A stretch of DNA of 10,708 nucleotides, from assembly GCA_031257235.1 (NCBI GenBank), contig JAIRPA010000174.1:1-10708 (forward strand). Direction: 5' to 3'. Each line of letters opens with the position of its first letter. Within the stretch, counting starts at the first letter, position 1. Below the pieces are notes generated by a model that was given only the letters and a program-made list of their open reading frames with translations, did not search any database and was not told the DNA's origin. A program made the position numbers and the translations under genes. The DNA comes from Burkholderiales bacterium. Lineage in GTDB: Bacteria > Pseudomonadota > Gammaproteobacteria > Burkholderiales > Casimicrobiaceae. Shown piece by piece: positions 5,347 to 10,708 of this stretch.

Positions 5347-5877
5347 ATGGAAAAACGAAAAAACACCGTATTGCGCGGAAAAGTGACGGCGATTGAGAGG
5401 AATGTTATCGGTGCTATGCGTGACGACGTTGCCAATGCTTGCAAAACGATACCTATGTTAATAACCCTTGAAAATTCTGCTCGTATTGAATTTTCAGATG
5501 AAGCGGATTTTGATATTGGTGATGATGTAATTATACTTGCAGAGAGAAATGTTCTTACTCACCGATTAAACTCATACCTTTTTAATGCTTATTATAATGT
5601 TACAAAAAAGGTCAGTTACATAAGGAGTTTTTCTACTTTCAAAATTGGGGGCGTTCCGGCATTGCTTACCATGCCCTTCTTTCTTCTGTGTCTTATTGTC
5701 AAGGCGTTGGCAAATAGAACATTTTTAAGCTATGTTATATTAGTTATTTCGGTTCCGAGTTTCATATATTGCTTTTACAGCGTTTATAAGGCCGACATTG
5801 AGAAAGACTATATTGAAAAAGAAACTATTAGACAATTAAATGAAGAGATTAACAAGCTTCAAAGCGAAGACGGTTAA
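5347..5877 (+). CDS. Unknown membrane protein with two C-terminal helices and a charged tail
   Basis: A 176-residue protein I do not recognise. Residues 1-85 look soluble and beta-rich (VLRGKVTAIERNV, IPMLITLENSARIEFS, DIGDDVIILAE). Two hydrophobic segments follow at about 103-121 and 126-147, then a charged helical tail (about 149-173) rich in Glu and Lys that may form a short coiled coil. The start is uncertain: ATG at 5347 has only a weak or distant GAGG, while an in-frame TTG at 5329 has GAAGG six bases upstream and overlaps the preceding stop, which would add six residues. The gene is visibly more AT-rich than everything around it, suggesting separate origin. The tight junction implies co-expression with the upstream membrane gene. 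Confidence 0.75.
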   Translation: MEKRKNTVLRGKVTAIERNVIGAMRDDVANACKTIPMLITLENSARIEFSDEADFDIGDDVIILAERNVLTHRLNSYLFNAYYNVTKKVSYIRSFSTFKIGGVPALLTMPFFLLCLIVKALANRTFLSYVILVISVPSFIYCFYSVYKADIEKDYIEKETIRQLNEEINKLQSEDG

Positions 5878-5902
5878 ATAACAAACACCGCTATTTCTTA
5901 CC

Positions 5903-6010
5903 TCGTCATTGCGGGCAGACCGCCTGCGGCAGGCAGACCCGCAATCCGTTTTTTTCATCGCGGGCGAGGCAAGCCTCGCCCCCACATTCGGGACGCCGAG
6001 GGCGGCGTCC
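5903..6010. repeat. Cluster of palindromes in the convergent intergenic region
   Basis: In order: a CGTCATTGCGGG...CCCGCAATCC element (5903-5947) with GCCTGC/GCAGGC inside; a perfect 9-bp stem GGGCGAGGC/GCCTCGCCC (5962-5981) with an AA loop; and an 8-bp stem GGACGCCG/CGGCGTCC (5991-6010). These precede the 120-bp repeat. The cluster lies between convergent genes, so it may end transcripts from both sides. I see no gene in 5878-6151. Confidence 0.7.
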
Positions 6011-6014
6011 CCTA

Positions 6015-6134
6015 CGCAAAAAAGTATCCGGCTTCGCCGGTACTTTTTTGCAAACTCCAACCGGCAAACCCGAACTGCCCAAAAGTAGGGGTTTACTTTT
6101 GGGCATAGGGTGTAGGTTTTTACTTTTTGCCGAA
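6015..6134. repeat. 120-bp composite interspersed repeat, copy B
   Basis: Matches 139-258 in direct orientation, same length, about 92% identical by eye. Its first hairpin is the best formed of the family: GCAAAAAAGTA (6016-6026) pairs with TACTTTTTTGC (6041-6051) outside a CCGGC/GCCGG core, with one bulged T. The second stem is 6077-6086 with 6095-6104. It lies downstream of both convergent genes and could act as a two-way terminator. Confidence 0.85.
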
Positions 6135-6139
6135 CCCGC

Positions 6140-6166
6140 GAGTGTAGAGGTTTACTTTTTGCCGAA
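6140..6166. repeat. TTTACTTTTTGCCGAA half-site overlapping the 3' end of the XRE gene
   Basis: An inverted relative of 4647-4673 and a direct relative of the right end of the 120-bp repeats. Read on the minus strand it encodes the last four residues, FGKK, and the TAA stop of the tandem XRE gene, so the repeat forms the end of that reading frame. Confidence 0.75.
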
Positions 6167-6655
6167 CCCCTGAGCCCCGAAACCCGCGTCATCGGCGCGT
6201 AGCTTTTTGACCAGCGCGGCGCACTCTTCTTCGCTGCCGTACACAATGGATAACAACATTTCGACAGCTTTAGAAATCGAGCGCGTTCCGTTTTCATAAC
6301 GACTGCCGCCGGACTGCGTGACGCCTAACCTCCCCCAAAATTCGCCTTGATTCAAATGAAGCACTCTTCTCAAAGGCGTGAGTTTTGTATAATTGTCTCT
6401 CTCGGAAAACCCTGATAATTCACGTTTGTCTTTAGTATTGATGTCACGCAACTTTTTGATAAGCTCCGTACTATCATTCTTGGGCGCATACACAATGCCT
6501 AATAACAACTGAACCGGCATGGGCATGGGCGTGAGCTTTCTTTCATAGCGACTACTGATGGGTTGCGTCACATGAATGGTTTTCCAAAAATCCGCTTGCG
6601 TCAAACCTAACTCACAACGCCGTTTGCGCCAATCAACAGGTCTTACGTTTTCCAT
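6152..6655 (-). CDS. Tandem XRE-type helix-turn-helix DNA-binding protein
   Basis: A 167-residue protein made of two similar halves. Each has an XRE-like helix-turn-helix: LTQADFWKTIHVTQPISSRY (18-37) and LNQGEFWGRLGVTQSGGSRY (101-120). The resemblance continues beyond it, PVQLLLGIVY (48-56) against AVEMLLSIVY (130-139) and LIKKLRD against LVKKLRA, so the whole ~60-residue unit is duplicated. The halves are joined by a charged linker (about 71-94). It probably binds DNA as a pseudo-dimer; its target is unknown. The ATG at 6655 follows GGGGGAAAT. The final residues and stop come from an interspersed repeat, so the native C-terminus may have been altered. It converges with the unknown membrane genes; a link with them is only positional. 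Confidence 0.87.
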   Translation of the reverse strand: MENVRPVDWRKRRCELGLTQADFWKTIHVTQPISSRYERKLTPMPMPVQLLLGIVYAPKNDSTELIKKLRDINTKDKRELSGFSERDNYTKLTPLRRVLHLNQGEFWGRLGVTQSGGSRYENGTRSISKAVEMLLSIVYGSEEECAALVKKLRADDAGFGAQGFGKK

Positions 6656-6701
6656 ATTTCCCCCGAAACACCCAATTTAAAGTTTCTTGATATGCCTTTC
6701 T

Positions 6702-6718
6702 ATGGGCGATCAGCCCAT
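6702..6718. promoter_or_regulatory. Candidate operator palindrome upstream of the XRE gene
   Basis: ATGGGC and GCCCAT form perfect 6-base arms around GATCA, centred about 55 bases upstream of the XRE start codon at 6655. The position suits an operator for self-regulation. No convincing -35/-10 pair was seen nearby, so this is tentative. Confidence 0.3.
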
Positions 6719-6773
6719 CCTTTTTTAAAATGCCGCCGCGCCTGCCGGTAAGCCCTAGCGACGACCCCGGACA

Positions 6774-6801
6774 AAAAACCGAGGGGATGCCCCGCGTTTT
6801 T
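6774..6801 (-). terminator. Probable terminator of the autotransporter gene
   Basis: CGAGGGG (6780-6786) pairs with CCCCGCG (6790-6796), one mismatch, loop ATG. On the minus strand it is followed by GGTTTTTTG, about 115 bases past the autotransporter stop, which would stop readthrough into the XRE gene. T5 on the plus side makes it potentially bidirectional. Confidence 0.6.
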
Positions 6802-6857
6802 GCCAACACACCCAACCTTTGCAAATCCGCTTCATCACGTTAAAGCGGGTTTTGCCA

Positions 6858-6896
6858 AGGTCTTGACCTGTGGACGGTTTAAAAACCGCCCACAGG
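6858..6896. repeat. Overlapping inverted repeats just after the autotransporter
   Basis: CCTGTGGACGGTTT (6867-6880) pairs with AAACCGCCCACAGG (6883-6896) with one mismatch and a 2-base gap. A smaller palindrome AGGTC-TT-GACCT (6858-6869) overlaps its left arm, so the two stems exclude each other. No T tract follows on the minus strand, so it is not a standard intrinsic terminator. The rest of 6656-6910 shows no supported gene. Confidence 0.55.
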
Positions 6897-6910
6897 AAAG
6901 CCTAAAACCC

Positions 6911-9900
6911 CTACCAGCGATACGTCAAATTCGCCGTTCCGGTCACGCCTTTCCTTTTACCGGCGTAACCTTTCACCGACAAATCAAACGACAAATGATC
7001 ATCATCGGCTTTAGGCGTCATCGAAATACCCAATTCGCCGATACCCGACGCGCCTTTTAACGCCGGCGGATCAATCTTCACGCCGTTGGTCGACACTTCC
7101 GCCTTGCCGCCGAAATCGTAGGCAAATGCAACGCCCACATACGGATTCACGGTGGCTTTTTGGTTGATGTAATAACGCGAACCGATCTTCAACTGCGCCG
7201 CGTTGATCGCGGAAAAGTCCAGCGTTTCTCCGGCTAACCCGCTACTCGATTCAAGCGTGATTCCCTTCTTCGCGTTTTGACGGGTATAGATGACTTGCCC
7301 ATAGAAATCATGCGCGCCTTCCCCGACTTCGGTTAAATACCCCAACGTGAAGTGACTACCAAAGTAATAGGTTTTTAAATCATACTTGCCGCTTGCCTTG
7401 CCGGACGAAGTGAGAAAATCTTTGGATGAAAACTTATTCCTCATTTCACCAAAGCGCAAGGAAGCGTCCGCGTGGAAACCGGTTTCTTCACCCCAACGCG
7501 CGATCAAACCCAAACCATAGTAATCAATATCATCTTTACCGCGAACACTGCGACCGGTGGATAATAAGTTATAAGTATCGGCATTGCCTTTGCCCCATTC
7601 GACAAACGCGCCAAACGTTCCCCAATCATCCACATTGCCCGCTAAGCCGGTGAGCAACGATCCGCCTTTGACTTTCACGTGCGAGCCGGTTTCGTACTTG
7701 GACACGCCGCCACGCGCCGCCCCAAAAAGACGCGACCCGTGATGCTCTAACGTCTCCGGCACCGAAGCCACCAGCTCACCCGCTTCTTTGACAAACGCCA
7801 CCCCTGCCAACGCGCCTTCAGAAAGAGCTTTTGCCTGCTCTTCCGTGTGCGCCGGCGCCACCACGCCGGGGGCAACTTCATGCAGTTTTGCCAAAAGCTG
7901 TGTTCCGCTGGTCAGAATGTCTAAGTCTAAGGATAAGGTGATCCCCTGCATCGCTTTGACCACCCCGTTGCTGACAAGGTTAGCCGGCGTTCCCGAAAGC
8001 GATTGCGAATCAATCAACACAATCGACCCGCCGGAAGTCAGTGCGGTGGACGACCCGCTGATGCCGACATTAACCTCCGTGTTATCCACGTTCGCGGTGC
8101 CGGAAGTGTTGTCGATCATCACCCCGCCGTTGCCCATGTCGGACGGCACGTAAAAGTTCAATGTGCCGTTTGAAACATCCAACGCGCCTTTATACTGCGC
8201 CGGCGTGCCGACGGTCACGTTGTCCACCGTTAAGGTGTCGAAATGTTGTAATGAGGTGCCCGCATCAAATGTCGCGCCTCCCGATAAGCTAAGCTCGGAA
8301 GAAGCAAGCGTGGCACCGTTCGTCCCCAAAGATAAGGTTCCCTCCTCGACCACCGTCGCGCCGGTGTAATCTTGGGACTCATTCAACGTCAACGTGCCGG
8401 AGGAGGTTTTGGTCAAGGAGCCGCTACCGCCAATGTTCCCGCTGAAGTTTCCTTCGGCAACTTTTAAGTCAACATCGTTATTGAGGATTTGCGTGGTCGT
8501 CGATGCGGAATTTAACGCATTGATTTCACGCGCCTGACCTGCCGCGTCGTAAATACTGCTGTTATTGAGCGTTAAATCCGTGCCCGTTGCAATATTGCCG
8601 ATGAGGGTTCCGTTATCCACCACGGTAGCACCGGAATAATCGTTCGTGCCGGTTAATTCCAAGGTGCCGTCACCGATTTTGGTCAATCCGCCTGCGCCGG
8701 TGATGTCTCCCGACAGGGTCACGGTATCGCCGGCATCGGTGACTTCAATATTGCTTCCGTTGCCGCTTCCCGCCGTGTCGGATAACGTCCACCCTTTAGA
8801 ATAACTACCTGCCGCCAATTGCAAGGTGGCATCGCTTTCCAAGGTATTGACACCGTTACCGACATTGTTATCCGCGCTGATCGAAAGCGTGCCTTCATTC
8901 ACGGTGATATTGCCCTCAAAGCCGCTGTTGTCCCCGGATAAGGTCAAGACTTCCGTGCCGTTTTTCTCAATGACGGAACCCGCCGTGCCGGAAATGTCTC
9001 CCGACAAGGTTTGAGCGACCGTTTGATTCAACAACAAAGTGCCGTCGGTGGCATTGGCACTGTCTCCCAAAATAATCGCTTGAGCGTAGTCCGCATCCGC
9101 CGACGGGTTGTAACCCAAAACGCCGGTATCGGAAAGCGTTAATGTGCCTTCTTTAATTTCGGTGTTGCCGTCGTAATCGTTATTGCCGGACAAGATCAAC
9201 TCACCCGCACCGGTTTTGGTCAGCGTGGCGCCATCCCAGTTGGCAAAGCCCCCCGCACCGCCGGCGGCAATATCTGCCTCAACCGCGCTGTTGTTGTGCA
9301 AATCAAAATTCACGGTTTCCGTGTTGCCGGCAATATTGAACGTGCCGTGCGCGTTACCCGGATTTTGATTCTTCCACACCCAATCTTTCAACAAGACTAA
9401 GTCGTTGGCGTCCAACGCCAACTGCAAGTCTTGGTATTTGTCGAGCGTGAGCGCGGCGTTGGTGCTGGTGCCGTTATCCTGCAAGTGGATTTGCGAAACG
9501 TCGATCGTCACGCCGTTGGCGGTTGAAATCAAGATCAACGAACTGCCTAAAGCCACATTCGCCGTTCCGGTCACGTTGATGGTCGTGCCGTCCGCTAAAA
9601 CTGCCTTATCCGCAATAATCGAGCCGGTGGCGGTGGCATCCATAGATATCGTCGTGGAGCTGCCTCCCATGGACGTTTCAAATTGATTGCTCACGTTCAA
9701 GGTTTGCCCCGAACCAATCCCCAGCTCGCCTTCGTGCACGGTGACGTTGTCGGCATTCATCGACGCGCTATCCAAAATCAAAGTATTGGTATTTTCTTTG
9801 ATCAGATTGCCCAACGCCAAAGTGCTGCCGGACAAGGTTTGATCGGACGAAGTATCAAAGGTGATGACCCCGCCGCCGCTGTTGGTGATATCACCGGCGT

Positions 9901-10708
9901 AATCATTGCCATTGTCGGCACCCAAAGCGCCACTGCCGCTAATCGTTAAATCTCCGGCATTGAGGGTGGTGTTGCCTTTGTAGGTGTTGCCGCCTTCCAA
10001 AATCAACGCCGAGCTTCCCTCTTTAGTCAAGCCGCCGTCGCCGGACAAAACGCCCGACATCGTCACGTCACCGGGAGCGTTGGCATCAAGGGTTGCGTCT
10101 TTTGCCAACACCCAATCACTGCTAAAACTGCTGCCGGTTAATTCCAGATTGCCGCCGTTTAGAGTATGGGTGCCGCCTTGCGTGGCGCCGATGTTGTCGT
10201 CCGCGCTGATCGACAAAATACCGTCGTTCACAGTTGTGTCGCCGCTATAAGTATTCGCGCCGGACAAGACTAATTTACTCGTCCCTTCTTTGACAAGCTC
10301 GCCATCGCCGGAGATTATGTCGTTATAGACCACATCGACCCCCGACGCGCCTTGACCTTCAAGGTTAAAGATAAGCGTGGTGCCGCTTGCAAGGTCAATA
10401 TCGCCGGCAATCGTGCCATCTACCCCGCCGTCGCCGATTTGCAGTGTGCCCTCTTTGACCGTCGTGCCGCCGTCAATCGTGGCGTCACCGGTCAAGATGA
10501 AGGTGCCCGCACCTTCTTTGGTCAGCGTATCGGTGGGGTTGGTTGTCGTCAGATTGCCTTCAAACACAACATCGTTGGCGTTTTCGATCACACCGCCGTT
10601 GGTGTCGATGACCCAATCTTGGGTGTAATGCGAGTTAGCCGCGCCGGTTAAAGCAAGCGTGGCGCCCCCCTCCAACGTATGGTTGCCGGTGCCGACGTTG
10701 TTGTCTTC
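6911..10708 (-). CDS. Autotransporter (type Va) adhesin-like protein, 5' end outside the window
   Basis: The frame is open to the window edge, giving 1265 residues of the C-terminal part; signal peptide and true start are not visible, and the TTG at 10675 is an internal Leu codon. The passenger (about 7900-10708) is Gly/Thr/Ser/Asn-rich and built from autotransporter-associated beta-strand repeats of the pattern LTKxGxGTLxLSGxNxYxGxTxVxxGTL, consistent with a right-handed beta-helix. A helical linker (about 7750-7900, with EEQAKALSEG and AGELVASVPET) leads into a ~270-residue beta-barrel domain that starts near SRLFGAARGGVSKYETG and ends in NLTYRW*, the terminal aromatic recognised by the BAM complex. 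I see no cysteine and no serine-protease motif, so an adhesin or surface structure role is more likely than a protease. The ligand is unknown. The gene appears monocistronic at its 3' end. Confidence 0.93.
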   Translation of the reverse strand, partial: EDNNVGTGNHTLEGGATLALTGAANSHYTQDWVIDTNGGVIENANDVVFEGNLTTTNPTDTLTKEGAGTFILTGDATIDGGTTVKEGTLQIGDGGVDGTIAGDIDLASGTTLIFNLEGQGASGVDVVYNDIISGDGELVKEGTSKLVLSGANTYSGDTTVNDGILSISADDNIGATQGGTHTLNGGNLELTGSSFSSDWVLAKDATLDANAPGDVTMSGVLSGDGGLTKEGSSALILEGGNTYKGNTTLNAGDLTISGSGALGADNGNDYAGDITNSGGGVITFDTSSDQTLSGSTLALGNLIKENTNTLILDSASMNADNVTVHEGELGIGSGQTLNVSNQFETSMGGSSTTISMDATATGSIIADKAVLADGTTINVTGTANVALGSSLILISTANGVTIDVSQIHLQDNGTSTNAALTLDKYQDLQLALDANDLVLLKDWVWKNQNPGNAHGTFNIAGNTETVNFDLHNNSAVEADIAAGGAGGFANWDGATLTKTGAGELILSGNNDYDGNTEIKEGTLTLSDTGVLGYNPSADADYAQAIILGDSANATDGTLLLNQTVAQTLSGDISGTAGSVIEKNGTEVLTLSGDNSGFEGNITVNEGTLSISADNNVGNGVNTLESDATLQLAAGSYSKGWTLSDTAGSGNGSNIEVTDAGDTVTLSGDITGAGGLTKIGDGTLELTGTNDYSGATVVDNGTLIGNIATGTDLTLNNSSIYDAAGQAREINALNSASTTTQILNNDVDLKVAEGNFSGNIGGSGSLTKTSSGTLTLNESQDYTGATVVEEGTLSLGTNGATLASSELSLSGGATFDAGTSLQHFDTLTVDNVTVGTPAQYKGALDVSNGTLNFYVPSDMGNGGVMIDNTSGTANVDNTEVNVGISGSSTALTSGGSIVLIDSQSLSGTPANLVSNGVVKAMQGITLSLDLDILTSGTQLLAKLHEVAPGVVAPAHTEEQAKALSEGALAGVAFVKEAGELVASVPETLEHHGSRLFGAARGGVSKYETGSHVKVKGGSLLTGLAGNVDDWGTFGAFVEWGKGNADTYNLLSTGRSVRGKDDIDYYGLGLIARWGEETGFHADASLRFGEMRNKFSSKDFLTSSGKASGKYDLKTYYFGSHFTLGYLTEVGEGAHDFYGQVIYTRQNAKKGITLESSSGLAGETLDFSAINAAQLKIGSRYYINQKATVNPYVGVAFAYDFGGKAEVSTNGVKIDPPALKGASGIGELGISMTPKADDDHLSFDLSVKGYAGKRKGVTGTANLTYRW
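8320..10708 (-). repeat. Passenger-domain repeat array of the autotransporter
   Basis: About eight beta-strand repeats are readable, including GAGTFILTGDATIDGGTTV, SKLVLSGANTYSGDTTV, SALILEGGNTYKGNTTL, GELILSGNNDYDGNTEI, GTLELTGTNDYSGATVV and GTLTLNESQDYTGATVV. A longer module is superimposed: (A/E)D(N/D)N(V/I)G...TL...L.L....W.(L/I) occurs near 10700, 10200 and 8870, each time followed by a GxGxLTKxG unit. The repeats probably arose by duplication and are likely to differ between strains. Confidence 0.8.

Noticed and set aside
6633..6824. Small minus-strand frame upstream of the XRE gene
   Set aside because: It overlaps the XRE start in another frame and runs through the terminator hairpin; no domain and no convincing ribosome-binding site.
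7788..8153. Long open frames on the plus strand opposite the autotransporter (also near 8163, 8826, 9183, 9405, 9984 and 10352)
   Set aside because: They lie fully antisense to a well-supported gene whose Gly/Thr/Asp-rich repeats give few stops on the other strand. They have low-complexity Pro/Ser/Val content and no recognisable domain.

Overview
The window reads as a proteobacterial chromosome segment, most likely a gamma- or betaproteobacterium. The YedE/YedF, GreA, MobB, MoaD, MoaE and CrcB proteins all resemble their enterobacterial counterparts recalled from memory, and the last gene is a type V autotransporter, so the cell has an outer membrane. I cannot name the genus. Coding DNA is moderately GC-rich except for the pair of unknown genes at 4889-5877, the second of which is clearly AT-rich.

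Layout: 1-571 is non-coding and packed with repeats. 572-2019 (minus) is a two-gene yedE-yedF operon for sulfur/selenium handling, joined by an ATGA overlap. 2020-2346 is a repeat-rich divergent intergenic region ending in a greA promoter. 2347-4644 (plus) is a tightly spaced run greA-mobB-moaD-moaE-crcB: transcript cleavage factor, molybdenum cofactor assembly (MoaD and MoaE form molybdopterin synthase; MobB is the Mo-bis-MGD accessory GTPase) and a fluoride channel. 4645-4888 holds repeats, a terminator-like hairpin and a strong promoter for two unknown two-helix membrane proteins (4889-5877). 5878-6150 is another repeat cluster, converging on a minus-strand gene for a protein with two tandem XRE-type DNA-binding domains (6152-6655). 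6656-6910 holds a candidate operator and a terminator. From 6911 to the window edge (minus) runs the 3' part of a large autotransporter adhesin-like gene; its 5' end lies outside.

How it fits together: yedEF and the mob/moa genes diverge from one intergenic region. In enterobacteria YedE (FdhT) and molybdopterin both feed formate dehydrogenase, so the two arms may serve related enzymes; this is inference. The most distinctive feature of the DNA is a set of interspersed hairpin repeats in almost every intergenic gap. It includes a 120-bp composite present twice, three copies of an 11-bp inverted repeat around a 3-nt loop, a ~79-bp element with a compensating stem, and terminator-like hairpins. 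I see no tRNA, rRNA, transposase or CRISPR array.
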